Source of the DNA: an uncultured Litoreibacter sp.
GTDB lineage: Bacteria > Pseudomonadota > Alphaproteobacteria > Rhodobacterales > Rhodobacteraceae
Assembly (NCBI GenBank): GCA_947501685.1
Contig: CANMWQ010000002.1
Span: forward strand, 496,001 to 560,000
Length of the DNA: 64,000 nt
Reading direction: 5' to 3'
Under the pieces are notes generated by a model. It did no database searches. It saw nothing but the letters and a program-made list of their open reading frames with translations, and was not told where the DNA came from. Of this stretch, positions 1 through 9,296 are shown one piece after another. The first letter of the stretch is position 1. Every line of letters begins with the position of its first letter. The position numbers and the translations under genes are program-made.

Positions 1-1235
1 CCTTCAACCACCACCATGGTGCGCTGCAACAAAATCAGCTCGGTGCGGGTCTCCATGCCGAAACGCTCCGTCACCTCGAACAGATAATTCAGCAGCCGCC
101 CCATGGAAATTTGGGAGGCATCCATCCCGAAAATCGGCTCCCCCACGGCCCGCAGGGCCTGCGCAAATTCGTCAATATCGCGGTCCGCAGGCACATAGCC
201 CGCCTCGAAATGTACCTCCGCCACGCGGCGGTAATCTTTGCGGATAAACCCCATCAGAATTTCTGCATAGACCCGACGGGTATAGGCGTCGAGCCGCCCC
301 ATAATGCCAAAATCATAGGCAATAATGTCGCCGCTCGGGCTGACCTTCAGATTGCCCTGATGCATATCCGCATGGAAATACCCGTCATTCAGCGCGTGGC
401 GCAAGAACAGCTGCAACACGCGCTCGCCCAGCGCTTGGCGGTCATGCCCCGCGGCCCCGATGGCCTCCACCTCGCCAAAAGCGGTGCCCTCTGCCCAATC
501 CATCACCATCACCCGGCGCGAGGACATGTTGAAATCGGCGCGCGGCACCAAAAAGCCCTCGTCATTTGCCGTGTTCGCCGCATATTCGCCCGCCGCAGCG
601 GCCTCCAGCCGCAAATCCAGCTCGCCCTGCACAACGCCGTCAAAATGGGTGATCACTTCCATCGGGCGCAAGCGGCGCGAGGCGGGCGACAGGATCTCAA
701 TGATCGAGGCCGCGAAGTAGAACGCGTCCACATCCTTGCGAAACGCTTTCTCGATGCCGGGCCGCAGAATTTTCACGGCCACTTCAGCGCCGGAACTTGC
801 CAGCCGCGCGCGGTGTACCTGCGCAATTGAGGCCGCCGCAATCGGGTCGGAAAATTCGGAAAACAACCTATCTACCGGCGCGCCCAGCTCCGCCTCCACC
901 ATGGCCCGCGCCTCCGCCACAGAAAACGGAGGCAGCTTGTCCTGCAACACCCGCAACTGCACCGCCAACTCGTCGCCCACCACGTCGGGCCGGGTAGACA
1001 GCACCTGACCGAATTTGATGTAAGCCGGGCCCAACGCCGTCAGCGCGCGCGTCGCGGGCGGCATCGACGGATCACCCTTCAGCCCCAGCCATTTGAACGG
1101 CCAGCCCAACACCCGCGCCGCAAAACGCAGCCGGGGCGGGGCCTGAAACGCGTCCAGCACCACGCCCATGGCGCCTGTGCGCTCCAGCGTGGCACCCGTG
1201 CGGATCAGCCGCCAGATATTATGCGGTCCGCGCAT
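1..1235 (-). CDS. ubiB: UbiB family protein (ABC1/ADCK atypical kinase), 3' end beyond the window
   Basis: UbiB is an atypical protein-kinase-like ATPase needed for aerobic ubiquinone synthesis, where it supports the membrane-associated Coq/Ubi complex. The N-terminal ~411 residues are present. They include the family stretch GPAYIKFGQVLSTRPD (the KxGQ region), the AAASIAQVHRA segment, and an ExD/DFG-like region (HADMHQGN followed by AYDFGIMG). The C-terminal membrane segments lie outside the window. The ATG at 1235 abuts the ubiE stop (TAG at 1238-1236), so the two genes form one leftward ubiE-ubiB unit. This pairing is common in alphaproteobacteria. Identification is firm; only the truncation limits it. 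Confidence 0.93.
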   Translation of the reverse strand, partial: MRGPHNIWRLIRTGATLERTGAMGVVLDAFQAPPRLRFAARVLGWPFKWLGLKGDPSMPPATRALTALGPAYIKFGQVLSTRPDVVGDELAVQLRVLQDKLPPFSVAEARAMVEAELGAPVDRLFSEFSDPIAAASIAQVHRARLASSGAEVAVKILRPGIEKAFRKDVDAFYFAASIIEILSPASRRLRPMEVITHFDGVVQGELDLRLEAAAAGEYAANTANDEGFLVPRADFNMSSRRVMVMDWAEGTAFGEVEAIGAAGHDRQALGERVLQLFLRHALNDGYFHADMHQGNLKVSPSGDIIAYDFGIMGRLDAYTRRVYAEILMGFIRKDYRRVAEVHFEAGYVPADRDIDEFAQALRAVGEPIFGMDASQISMGRLLNYLFEVTERFGMETRTELILLQRTMVVVE

Positions 1236-1988
1236 CTAAATCTTCCAACCGGCATGCAGCGCGGCGACGCCAAAGGTCATGTTGCGGTAGCTGACATTGT
1301 CAAAACCCGCGTCACGGATCATGCCCGCAAACGTCTCTTGATCGGGAAACTGCCGGATCGATTCCACCAGATATTGGTAGCTGTCGCTGTCGCCCGCAAT
1401 CACCTGCCCCATGCGCGGGATCACGTTGAACGAATACAAATCATAGGCCTTCTGCATCGCTGGGTTCGGCAATTGCGAGAACTCCAGCACCATCAGCCGC
1501 CCACCGGGGCGCAGCACGCGAAACGCTTCCGAAAGCGCGTCCGAAACACGCGTGACGTTCCGAATGCCAAAGCTGATCGTGTAGACGTCAAAGCTGTTAT
1601 CCTCAAAAGGCAGCGCCATCGCGTCGCCCACGATCCAGTCCAGCTGGGCCGACAGGGCCTCCGCCTCCGCGCGTTTGCGCCCTTCGATTAGCATGTTTTC
1701 GGTCATATCAAGCACCACGGCCTCCGCCGCACCGGCGCGCTTCAAAAACCGAAACGCAATATCGCCGGTCCCACCCGCCACATCCAGCAGCCGCTGCCCC
1801 GACCGAGGTGCCAGCCAATCCATCATGGCGTCTTTCCACAGCCGGTGGATGCCGCCCGACATGACGTCATTCATAATGTCATATTTCGACGCCACATTGC
1901 TGAACACGCCATGCACCATCCCGGCCTTGTCGGCCTCGGGGACGTCTTTATACCCGAAATGGGTGGTTTTTTCGGATTTGTCTGTCAT
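1236..1988 (-). CDS. ubiE: Ubiquinone/menaquinone biosynthesis C-methyltransferase
   Basis: SAM-dependent C-methyltransferase of the quinone ring; in a ubiquinone-only organism it converts the 2-polyprenyl-6-methoxy-benzoquinol intermediate. The 250-aa product has the UbiE opening (THFGYKDV), the signature [16 protein letters not shown] near residues 29-44 and SAM motif I (LDVAGGTGD, 68-76). The start at 1988 gives the normal family length. An ATG 24 codons upstream would add an Arg-rich extension absent from the family, so I rejected it. It is followed without a gap by ubiB and is divergent from mutM, with 91 bp between them to hold both promoters. Confidence 0.95.
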   Translation of the reverse strand: MTDKSEKTTHFGYKDVPEADKAGMVHGVFSNVASKYDIMNDVMSGGIHRLWKDAMMDWLAPRSGQRLLDVAGGTGDIAFRFLKRAGAAEAVVLDMTENMLIEGRKRAEAEALSAQLDWIVGDAMALPFEDNSFDVYTISFGIRNVTRVSDALSEAFRVLRPGGRLMVLEFSQLPNPAMQKAYDLYSFNVIPRMGQVIAGDSDSYQYLVESIRQFPDQETFAGMIRDAGFDNVSYRNMTFGVAALHAGWKI

Positions 1989-2079
1989 CTCGCCTTGCAA
2001 CCTTCTTGGCCTCACCCTTCTTATAGGCCTGCGTCGCGTAAGGACAATGCGACCAAACACACCTTAAGAGGATCATTGC

Positions 2080-2931
2080 GTGCCAGAACTGCCCGAGGTC
2101 GAAACCGTGCGGCGCGGATTGCAGCCCGCAATGGAAGGCCGCGTCATCAAAAGCGCCGACGTGAACCGCCCCGATCTGCGCTGGCCTTTCCCGCAAAATA
2201 TGGCCCAAAGGCTGCAAGGCCAGACGGTCACGGCGCTCAGACGACGCTCGAAATACATCCTCGCGGATCTCAGCTCGGGCGAGACGCTGCTCATTCATCT
2301 GGGCATGTCCGGCCGCATGCAAATCGACGAGGCCCCGACGGCCAACTTCCATCACGAGGCCCCCGCCACGCAAAAACACGACCACGTCGTCTTTCATATG
2401 GAGGGCGGCACGCGCATCCGCTTCAACGACGCCCGCCGCTTTGGCGCGATGGATCTGATGGACACCGCCACCCAGGACACCCACTGGCTGCTGGAAAAAC
2501 TGGGGCCCGAGCCTTTGGGCAACAGCTTCAACGAGGCCTATCTCAAAGCCAAATTCAAAAATCGCAACACGCCCGTCAAATCCGCGCTGCTGGATCAGCG
2601 CATCATCGCGGGCCTTGGCAATATCTATGTCTGCGAGGTGCTGCACCGCACGAGCATCTCCCCCAAACGCAAGGCGGGGTCTTTGAGCGGCCCGAAAGTC
2701 GCCTCCCTTCTGCCCGCCATCCGCGACGTGCTCACGGAAGCCATCGAGGCAGGCGGTTCCTCCCTCAGAGATCACCGTCAAACCGATGGCGAGCTGGGCT
2801 ATTTTCAGCACAATTTCGCCGTCTATGACCGCGAAGACCAGCCCTGCGCCAAAGCTGAATGCGCGGGGGTGGTGAAGCGGATCGTGCAATCCGGGCGCTC
2901 CTCCTTCTATTGCGCGAAATGTCAAAGATAA
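2080..2931 (+). CDS. mutM: Formamidopyrimidine-DNA glycosylase
   Basis: Base-excision repair enzyme that removes 8-oxoguanine and formamidopyrimidines and cuts the AP site by beta/delta elimination. The protein has 283 residues. The N-terminal MPELPEVE supplies the catalytic Pro and Glu. The helix-two-turn-helix Gly-rich part ([14 protein letters not shown]) and a C-terminal zinc finger (C-x4-C ... C-x2-C, ending CAKCQR) are intact. The start is GTG. The start codon is fixed by the need for Pro as residue 2. It is divergent from ubiE, and the next gene begins 64 bp downstream. Confidence 0.96.
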   Translation: MPELPEVETVRRGLQPAMEGRVIKSADVNRPDLRWPFPQNMAQRLQGQTVTALRRRSKYILADLSSGETLLIHLGMSGRMQIDEAPTANFHHEAPATQKHDHVVFHMEGGTRIRFNDARRFGAMDLMDTATQDTHWLLEKLGPEPLGNSFNEAYLKAKFKNRNTPVKSALLDQRIIAGLGNIYVCEVLHRTSISPKRKAGSLSGPKVASLLPAIRDVLTEAIEAGGSSLRDHRQTDGELGYFQHNFAVYDREDQPCAKAECAGVVKRIVQSGRSSFYCAKCQR

Positions 2932-2995
2932 TTGACCTCATGGCATGGCCTGATAGGTCTTACCCCTCAATTTCCATTGGTGAGAGGCCGTTTCC

Positions 2996-3772
2996 ATGGC
3001 GTTCAAGACGATCACTGTCGAGATAGAAGAGCATGTCGCAACCATCACGCTCAACCGCCCCGATGCGCTCAACGCGCTGAATGCGGAGATGCTGACCGAG
3101 CTATCCCAAGCCATCTCGGAGGCCGAGGCCAATGAAAAAATCCGCTGCATGATCCTGACCGGGTCCGAGAAGGCTTTTGCCGCTGGCGCCGATATCACCG
3201 AGATGAAAGACCTCAGCTTCAACGATGTGTTCAGCTCAAACCTCTTCGTCGATGAAACCGGCACCATCACCTCCGCGCGCAAGCCGATCATCGCGGCTGT
3301 CTCCGGCTACGCGTTGGGCGGCGGCTGCGAGGTTGCCATGATGTGCGACTTCATCATCGCCTCAGAGACCGCCAAGTTTGGCCAGCCCGAGATTAACCTA
3401 GGCGTCATGGCCGGCATGGGCGGCTCGCAACGGCTGACGCGGTTCATTGGCAAGTCGAAATCCATGGACATGCACCTGACAGGCCGCTTCATGGACGCCG
3501 AAGAGGCGGAGCGGTCCGGCCTCGTCAGCCGCGTTGTCCCGGTCAAATCCCTCAAGAAAGAGGCCATGTCCGCCGCCGCCAAAATCGCGGAGAAATCCAT
3601 GCCCGCCACCATGGCCGTCAAAGAAGCCGTCAACCGTAGCTTTGAGACCACGATGCAAGAGGGCCTGATCTTCGAGCGGCGCTTGTTCCACAGCCTCTTC
3701 GCCACCGAAGATCAGGCCGAGGGCATGACCGCTTTCATCGAAAAGCGCGAGCCGCAATTCCGCGATAAGTAA
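2996..3772 (+). CDS. Enoyl-CoA hydratase (short-chain type)
   Basis: Crotonase-fold hydratase of fatty-acid beta-oxidation that adds water to trans-2-enoyl-CoA. The 258-aa length matches mitochondrial and alphaproteobacterial short-chain hydratases. Visible signatures are [11 protein letters not shown] (CoA/oxyanion loop), the ALGGGCE segment with catalytic Glu112, and FGQPEINLG with catalytic Glu132, so both acids required for hydration are present. The ATG at 2996 is preceded by GAGAGG. It lies between mutM and rpsT, apparently as its own unit. The product is a hydratase rather than an isomerase or dehalogenase because both glutamates are kept; I cannot derive exact chain-length preference. 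Confidence 0.9.
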   Translation: MAFKTITVEIEEHVATITLNRPDALNALNAEMLTELSQAISEAEANEKIRCMILTGSEKAFAAGADITEMKDLSFNDVFSSNLFVDETGTITSARKPIIAAVSGYALGGGCEVAMMCDFIIASETAKFGQPEINLGVMAGMGGSQRLTRFIGKSKSMDMHLTGRFMDAEEAERSGLVSRVVPVKSLKKEAMSAAAKIAEKSMPATMAVKEAVNRSFETTMQEGLIFERRLFHSLFATEDQAEGMTAFIEKREPQFRDK

Positions 3773-3919
3773 GGCGGTTTACAAGGCCGCACGGCTCCCC
3801 TAAAAGGCCGCAATCCATGCGCGCGAGGTCCGCTTGACCGGAATCACTTGGTTCTCAAACCCAAGTCGGGCCGTTTCGTGCATCTGTAACTTATATGACC
3901 CGTCGAAAGGGAACCCGAC

Positions 3920-4186
3920 ATGGCCAATTCGCCACAAGCTAAAAAACGCGCCCGCCAGAACGAGCGCCGCTTTGCAGTTAACAAAGCCCGCCGCTCGCGC
4001 ATCCGCACACATCTGCGTCGCGTCGAGGAAGCCATTGCCTCCGGCGATCAGGCCGCAGCAGCCGCAGCGCTGAAAGAAGCCCAGCCGGAAATCATGCGCG
4101 GCGTGTCCAAAGGCGTGCTGCACAAAAACACCGCTGCGCGGAAAATGTCTCGCCTGTCCTCCCGTGTGAAAGCGCTCTCCGCGTAA
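3920..4186 (+). CDS. rpsT: 30S ribosomal protein S20
   Basis: Primary-binding 16S rRNA protein of the small subunit. The 88-aa, very basic product opens with [17 protein letters not shown] and ends with the conserved [17 protein letters not shown] segment. An AAAGGGAA Shine-Dalgarno sequence lies just before the ATG. It is followed by a strong intrinsic terminator, so it is probably monocistronic. rpsT next to dnaA is a typical alphaproteobacterial arrangement, here separated by a rhodanese gene. Confidence 0.97.
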   Translation: MANSPQAKKRARQNERRFAVNKARRSRIRTHLRRVEEAIASGDQAAAAAALKEAQPEIMRGVSKGVLHKNTAARKMSRLSSRVKALSA

Positions 4187-4212
4187 GCCAGACGGCCTCG
4201 GAAAAAAATTTG

Positions 4213-4239
4213 CGCGCTCCGAAAGGGGCGCGTTTTTTT
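4213..4239 (+). terminator. Rho-independent terminator after rpsT
   Basis: An 8-bp stem (CGCGCTCC / GGGGCGCG, one G-T wobble) closes a GAAA tetraloop and is followed by seven T residues (4233-4239). An A-run at 4202-4208 precedes it, so it may also act on transcripts from the other side. It ends the rpsT unit 26 nt after the stop codon. Confidence 0.9.
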
Positions 4240-4388
4240 ATGTCACAAGGGGTTACGCGGCACTCTTAAACACACCCTCAGATTCGATTGCCCCAACTCT
4301 CCAAGTCAATAGAGAAGATCGGTTGCGATGGCCTGTCAGCTATCGCTAGTTTCACTGAGCGATTCACTTCGTCTTGGGGGACAATGGA

Positions 4389-4838
4389 ATGGACACGGAC
4401 ACTGGTCCGCGTGTTTCAGAGCTGCATCCGCGCGCCGCGTGGGACCTTTTGAAAACACAACCAGAGGCCGTGCTTGTTGATGTAAGGTCAAAGGCCGAAT
4501 GGACCTTTGTGGGGAAACCCGACCTGTCAATATTGGGGCGTTCGGCACTGTTTGTCGAGTGGGCCAGCTTTCCGAACATGTCTGCGAACACAAGGTTCGT
4601 CGAAGAGGTACTAGCCGAGTTGGCGGGCACATGCCCTCCTGCAATGCTGTTCCTTTGCCGATCCGGTGTGCGATCTCTGGGCGCTGCGAAAGCAATGAAA
4701 TTAGCCTTTGTCGAGAAGGGTTCGGACGTTGACTGCATCAATGTGGTCGAAGGTTTCGAAGGGGACATAGACGAGCAAAAGAAACGCGGAACCTTCAATG
4801 GCTGGAAGGTTCGGGGATTGCCGTGGGTGCAGTCCTGA
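4389..4838 (+). CDS. Rhodanese-domain protein (sulfurtransferase)
   Basis: Single-domain rhodanese of 149 residues. The active-site loop CRSGVRS carries the persulfide cysteine Cys90, and the fold motif VLVDVRSKAEW is at residues 28-38, so thiosulfate:acceptor sulfurtransferase activity is plausible. The physiological acceptor cannot be read from sequence. The ATG at 4389 follows a GGGGGA ribosome site; a TTG 15 nt upstream is less likely. The gene lies between rpsT and dnaA and ends 25 nt before dnaA. By eye its base composition is somewhat less GC-rich than that of its neighbours, as is the ~150 bp in front of it, which could mean insertion into an otherwise conserved rpsT-dnaA junction. 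Confidence 0.85.
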   Translation: MDTDTGPRVSELHPRAAWDLLKTQPEAVLVDVRSKAEWTFVGKPDLSILGRSALFVEWASFPNMSANTRFVEEVLAELAGTCPPAMLFLCRSGVRSLGAAKAMKLAFVEKGSDVDCINVVEGFEGDIDEQKKRGTFNGWKVRGLPWVQS

Positions 4839-4863
4839 ACAATTTGGAAAGACGGGTTTGGGG

Positions 4864-6249
4864 ATGACTGAAGACGACTGGGGACAAATTCGCGAAACGC
4901 TTCGGGACATGGTTGGCAACAACAACTATGTCACTTGGATCGAGAAGCTGAAATTTGTGAGCTGCCACAACGGCGTGCTGGAATTCGCCGTAAAGACCAC
5001 CTTCATGGGCGACTGGGTGTCGCGCAATTTCGGCGAGAAAATTCAGGCGCAATCCATCAAGCACGGCTGTCAGGTTGACCGACTGACCTTCACGGTCGAA
5101 ACCGACGCCCGCGCCACCCCGCGCCACGCCGCCCTGTCGGCCAACCCGGATGCACAGGCCAAGTCCCTCGCCAAACCCGCTGCCAGAACCACCAAGGCAA
5201 ATGGCGACCTGCTCGGCGCGCCCCTTGATCGCCGCTTCACCTTCGACAGCTTCGTCGTCGGCAAACCCAACGAGCTGGCCCATGCCGCCTCCCGCCGCGT
5301 CGCCGAAGGCGGCCCCGTCACCTTCAACCCGCTGTTTCTCTATGGCGGCGTCGGCCTTGGCAAAACCCACCTGATGCACGCCATCGCTTGGGAGCTACAG
5401 GAACGCTCTCCAGAGCTGCGCGTCGTCTACCTCTCCGCCGAGCAGTTCATGTACCGCTTCATCCAAGCCCTGCGCGACAAGCAGATGATGGACTTCAAGG
5501 AGCTCTTCCGCTCCGTCGATGTCCTGATGGTCGATGACGTCCAATTCATCGCGGGCAAAGACTCCACGCAAGACGAATTCTTCCACACATTCAACGCCTT
5601 GGTCGATCAGGGCAAACAGGTGATCATCTCCGCCGACAGATCTCCCGGCGAGATTGACGGCCTCGAGGACCGCATCAAATCGCGCCTGCAATGGGGCTTG
5701 GTCGTCGACCTGCACCCCACCGATTACGAGCTGCGCCTCGGCATCCTGCAGCAAAAGGTCGAGGTCTACCGCTCCCAGTTTCAGGAGCTGCACATCGCCG
5801 ACGGCGTGCTGGAATTTCTGGCCCACCGCATCTCCAACAACGTCCGCGTCCTCGAAGGCGCGCTGACCCGGCTCTTCGCCTTTGCCTCCCTTGTGGGCCG
5901 CGAAATCACGCTGGATCTGGCCACCGAAAGCCTCTCGGACATCCTGCGCCAGTCTGATCGCAAGGTCACGATGGACGAAATCATGCGCAAGACCTGCGAC
6001 TTCTACAACGTGCGCATGTCCGACCTCCTCTCACCCAAACGTTCGCGCAACATCGCGAGGCCCCGGCAGGTGGCCATGTATCTGGCCAAACAGTTAACCC
6101 AACGCTCCTACCCGGAGATCGGCAAACGCATCGGCGGCCGCGACCACACCACGGTCATCCACGCCGTCCGCAAGATCGAGGAACTCAAAGCCAAAGACAG
6201 CCAGATCGCCGAAGATATCGAACTGCTCCGCCGCATGCTCGAGGCGTGA
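4864..6249 (+). CDS. dnaA: Chromosomal replication initiator DnaA
   Basis: AAA+ initiator that binds DnaA boxes and melts the origin. The product has 461 residues: domain I at 1-80, a variable linker at 80-120, an AAA+ core with Walker A GGVGLGKT (161-168) and Walker B LMVDD (221-225), and a helix-turn-helix C-terminus with the signature GGRDHTTVIHA (424-434). I chose the ATG at 4864 because the protein then starts at the family position (MTEDDW) and a GGTTTGGGG stretch precedes it. dnaN, recF and gyrB follow in the classical order. I could not find a cluster of DnaA boxes beside it, so the gene alone does not place oriC here. Confidence 0.98.
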   Translation: MTEDDWGQIRETLRDMVGNNNYVTWIEKLKFVSCHNGVLEFAVKTTFMGDWVSRNFGEKIQAQSIKHGCQVDRLTFTVETDARATPRHAALSANPDAQAKSLAKPAARTTKANGDLLGAPLDRRFTFDSFVVGKPNELAHAASRRVAEGGPVTFNPLFLYGGVGLGKTHLMHAIAWELQERSPELRVVYLSAEQFMYRFIQALRDKQMMDFKELFRSVDVLMVDDVQFIAGKDSTQDEFFHTFNALVDQGKQVIISADRSPGEIDGLEDRIKSRLQWGLVVDLHPTDYELRLGILQQKVEVYRSQFQELHIADGVLEFLAHRISNNVRVLEGALTRLFAFASLVGREITLDLATESLSDILRQSDRKVTMDEIMRKTCDFYNVRMSDLLSPKRSRNIARPRQVAMYLAKQLTQRSYPEIGKRIGGRDHTTVIHAVRKIEELKAKDSQIAEDIELLRRMLEA

Positions 6250-6305
6250 GCAAGCCTTGACGTCAGCCCCAGAACGGCAGACATTCACATAACAATTGAA
6301 CTTAC

Positions 6306-6331
6306 GGGCGGAGCGGGTAACCTCTCCGCCC
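6306..6331. other. GC-rich hairpin in the dnaA-dnaN gap
   Basis: A perfect 8-bp inverted repeat (GGGCGGAG / CTCCGCCC) encloses a 10-nt loop, 57 nt after the dnaA stop and 53 nt before dnaN. No T-run follows on either side, so it is not a classic intrinsic terminator. It could attenuate transcription or bind a regulator. The rest of the 135-bp gap shows nothing recognisable. Confidence 0.5.
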
Positions 6332-6384
6332 TACCTGTCTGAAAAACCGTCTAAGAAACGACCTCCTAAAAAGGGACTGGCCCC

Positions 6385-7503
6385 ATGAAAATCAGTGTTG
6401 AACGCAGCGTCTTGCTGAAAGCGGTCGGTCAGGCCCAATCCGTGGTCGAGCGCCGCAACACCATCCCGATCCTCGCCAATGTGTTGATCGAGGCCGAGGG
6501 CGACACCGTCTCCTTCCGCGCCACCGATCTTGATATCGAGGTGGTCGACAAAGCCCCCGCCGTCGTTGAGCGCGCAGGCGCCACCACAGTTTCTGCCACC
6601 ACTTTGCATGAAATTGTCCGCAAATTGCCCGACGGCGCGCTGGTGCAGCTCACAGATGACAGCGCCACAGGCCGCCTGACCGTTGAGGCCGGACGCTCCA
6701 ATTTCTCGTTGGCGACCCTGCCCAAAGAAGATTTCCCGGTCATGGCAACCTCCGAATACGAATCCAATTTCTCCGCCCACGCCCCCGTGCTGCGCCGCCT
6801 CTTCGACAAGTCGAAATTCGCCATCTCCACGGAGGAAACCCGCTATTATCTCAACGGCGTTTACATGCATGTCGCCGACGCCGAAGGCGGAAAATCCCTG
6901 CGCTGCGTCGCCACGGACGGCCACCGCTTGGCCCGCATCGACGCCGACCTGCCGCCAGAGGCCGCCAACATGCCCGGCGTGATCGTGCCGCGCAAAACCG
7001 TAGCCGAGCTGCGCAAGCTTCTCGATGATGACGACATGCAAATCGCCGTCTCCGTGTCGGAGACCAAAATCCGCTTCGCGACCCCCGACATCACCCTGAC
7101 CTCCAAGGTCATCGACGGTACATTCCCCGATTACACGCGCGTCATCCCGCAAGGCAACACCCGCAAACTGGAAGTCGATGCTTCTGAGTTTGCCAAAGCC
7201 GTGGACCGCGTCGCGACCGTCTCCTCGGAGCGCTCCCGCGCCGTCAAACTGGTGCTCGAAGAAGACCGTCTGACGCTGTCGGTCAACGCCCCCGACGCGG
7301 GTGCCGCGGAGGAAGAACTGGCCGTGGCTTACGGCGACGAGCGGCTCGAAATTGGCTTTAACGCCAAATACTTGCTGGAAATCGCAGGGCAAGTGGACCG
7401 CGAAAACGCCGTCTTCATGTTCAACTCCGCCGGGGACCCGACCTTGATGCGCGAAGGCAACGACCACTCGGCCGTCTACGTCGTGATGCCGATGCGCGTC
7501 TGA
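6385..7503 (+). CDS. dnaN: DNA polymerase III beta subunit (sliding clamp)
   Basis: Ring-shaped processivity clamp of the replicative polymerase, acting as a dimer around DNA. The 372-aa length is standard, with three clamp domains of ~120 residues and the C-terminal HSAVYVVMPMRV ending (family pattern YVVMPMR). It lies 135 bp after dnaA, and recF starts 10 nt after its stop, so dnaN-recF are probably co-transcribed. Confidence 0.98.
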   Translation: MKISVERSVLLKAVGQAQSVVERRNTIPILANVLIEAEGDTVSFRATDLDIEVVDKAPAVVERAGATTVSATTLHEIVRKLPDGALVQLTDDSATGRLTVEAGRSNFSLATLPKEDFPVMATSEYESNFSAHAPVLRRLFDKSKFAISTEETRYYLNGVYMHVADAEGGKSLRCVATDGHRLARIDADLPPEAANMPGVIVPRKTVAELRKLLDDDDMQIAVSVSETKIRFATPDITLTSKVIDGTFPDYTRVIPQGNTRKLEVDASEFAKAVDRVATVSSERSRAVKLVLEEDRLTLSVNAPDAGAAEEELAVAYGDERLEIGFNAKYLLEIAGQVDRENAVFMFNSAGDPTLMREGNDHSAVYVVMPMRV

Positions 7504-7513
7504 CGCCGCATGC

Positions 7514-8608
7514 ATGGCTGAACTCTACCTCTCCAAGCTGCATCTTTCGCATTTCCGCTCGCATAAATCCGTAAGCCTCGCGCTGGACGGCCGCCCCATT
7601 GCGATCCACGGTGCCAATGGCGCGGGCAAAACCAACATCCTTGAAGCCGTCTCGCTTCTGTCGCCGGGCAGGGGGCTCAGACGCGCCAAATCCGACGAAA
7701 TAGCCCGCGCCCCGGAACATCTGGGCTGGAAGGTTACAGGCCAGTTGCATTCGCTGGCACAAATCCATGAGGTCGAGACTCGCGCCGAACATGGCGCCAA
7801 CCGCACCGTCACCATCGACGCCAAAACCGCCGCGCAAATCGCCCTTGGCCGCATCGCCCGCATCGTCTGGCTGATCCCCGCCATGGACCGCCTCTGGATC
7901 GAAGGGGCCGATGGCCGCCGCCGCTTTCTGGACCGCATGACCCTCAGTTTCGAGCCCACCCATGCCGAGGCCACCGTCGCCTATGAGAAAGCCATGCGCG
8001 AACGCAACCGGCTGCTCAAGGACATGGTCCGCGATGCGATGTGGTACAAAGCCCTCGAAGACCAGATGGCGGAGGCCGGGGCTGCGATCATCGTTAACAG
8101 AGCCAACACAATTGTCCGTTTACGCGCTGCCATGGACGCCGCCGAGACGCAATTTCCGACCGCAGATCTGTCCATCGAAGGCGACCTGATCGACAGCGCC
8201 GACGCCCTCCGCGACGCGCTGGACCGCTCCCGCCCCAATGACCTGCGCGCGGGCCGTACTCTGACCGGCCCCCACCGCGCCGATCTCTCCGCGATCTACA
8301 CCGCCAAAAGCGTGGAGGCCAAGCAATGCTCCACCGGGGAGCAGAAGGCGCTTTTGATCTCCCTCATCCTCGCCAATGCCCGCGCGCTCAGCGAAGATTT
8401 CGGCGCGGCCCCGATCATCCTTCTCGACGAGGTCGCGGCCCATCTCGACGCAGGCCGCCGCGCCGCCCTCTATGACGAAATTTCCGCCCTCGGCGCGCAG
8501 GCCTGGATGACCGGAACCGGCCCCGAACTTTTTGAGGAACTCGGAGACCGCGCGCAGCATGTCGAGGTCACTGAAAGCGGCGATGGATCGGAGATTTTGG
8601 TCACATGA
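7514..8608 (+). CDS. recF: DNA replication and repair protein RecF
   Basis: SMC-like ATPase that helps load RecA at gaps together with RecOR. The protein has 364 residues: Walker A GANGAGKT at 33-40, the RecF signature LTGPHRADL, the ABC-type signature region CSTGEQKA, and Walker B ILLDEVAAHLD near the C-terminus. The ATG at 7514 starts 10 nt after dnaN. Its stop is directly followed by the palindromic operator region of the exporter gene. Confidence 0.96.
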   Translation: MAELYLSKLHLSHFRSHKSVSLALDGRPIAIHGANGAGKTNILEAVSLLSPGRGLRRAKSDEIARAPEHLGWKVTGQLHSLAQIHEVETRAEHGANRTVTIDAKTAAQIALGRIARIVWLIPAMDRLWIEGADGRRRFLDRMTLSFEPTHAEATVAYEKAMRERNRLLKDMVRDAMWYKALEDQMAEAGAAIIVNRANTIVRLRAAMDAAETQFPTADLSIEGDLIDSADALRDALDRSRPNDLRAGRTLTGPHRADLSAIYTAKSVEAKQCSTGEQKALLISLILANARALSEDFGAAPIILLDEVAAHLDAGRRAALYDEISALGAQAWMTGTGPELFEELGDRAQHVEVTESGDGSEILVT

Positions 8609-8620
8609 GCTTACCTAAAA

Positions 8621-8675
8621 GTTTTGTACAAAATGGGTTTTGGGGGGATTCAATTTACCCCAATTTGTACAAAAC
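8621..8675. promoter_or_regulatory. Paired palindromic operator upstream of the LysE-type exporter
   Basis: Two copies of a palindrome with core TTTGTACAAA lie at 8622-8633 (TTTTGTACAAAA, itself perfectly symmetric) and 8664-8673. Their centres are 41 bp apart, about four helical turns. The two outer arms also form a perfect 12-bp inverted repeat (GTTTTGTACAAA at 8621-8632, complement at 8664-8675), extendable to ~17 nt with one mismatch. The second copy touches the start codon of the exporter. The layout fits two dimers of a repressor such as a GntR-, MarR- or LysR-type protein, but no regulator gene is adjacent. A long mRNA hairpin is an alternative. Confidence 0.65.
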
Positions 8676-9296
8676 ATGACAATCACCCCCTTCGAGCTGC
8701 TGTTTTACGCAGGCGGGCTATTCGTCCTGTTTCTCACCCCCGGCCCCGTCTGGGTCGCCCTTTTGGCCCGCGCCATGTCAGGCGGTTTCAACGCCGCATG
8801 GCCGCTCGCTTTGGGCGTCGTCGTCGGAGACGTCCTCTGGCCGCTCATCGCAATCTTGGGCGTCACATGGATCGTCGATCAGGCCGCATGGTTCATGGAC
8901 ATCCTCAAATGGGTCGCCGTCGTGATGTTCGCCGCAATGGGTATCCTATTGATACAAAACGCAGAAAAAGAGCTGTCAGAGAATTCCCGCCTCACCCGTC
9001 CGGGCATGTGGGCAGGCTTCATCGCCGGGCTTGTCGTCATTCTGGCCAACCCAAAAGCGGTGCTCTTCTACATGGGCATGCTGCCCGGCTTCTTCGATCT
9101 CACCCGCGTCACATGGCTCGACATCACCGCCATCTGCGCCCTCAGCTTCGCCGTGCCCCTGATCGGAAACCTCATCCTCGCCGCCTCAGTAGACCGCGTC
9201 AGAGGCATCCTGAAATCCCCTAACGCATTGAAACGCATGAATATTACAGCGGGGGTTCTGCTTCTTGGCGTCGCCGTCGTGATCGCAATCAGCTAA
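8676..9296 (+). CDS. LysE/RhtB family amino-acid exporter
   Basis: Inner-membrane exporter of the LysE superfamily, 206 residues with about six hydrophobic segments. The N-terminal FLTPGPVWVALLARAMSGG is the family hallmark (consensus PGP...), and a second conserved patch is ANPKAVLFYMGMLPGF. The substrate is probably an amino acid or a related small molecule; sequence does not tell which. I chose the ATG at 8676 because a TTG 36 nt earlier lies inside the operator pair and would prefix a non-family stretch. No Shine-Dalgarno is obvious between the operator and the ATG. The 3' end overlaps the convergent gene at 9289-9618 by 8 bp. Confidence 0.88.
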   Translation: MTITPFELLFYAGGLFVLFLTPGPVWVALLARAMSGGFNAAWPLALGVVVGDVLWPLIAILGVTWIVDQAAWFMDILKWVAVVMFAAMGILLIQNAEKELSENSRLTRPGMWAGFIAGLVVILANPKAVLFYMGMLPGFFDLTRVTWLDITAICALSFAVPLIGNLILAASVDRVRGILKSPNALKRMNITAGVLLLGVAVVIAIS

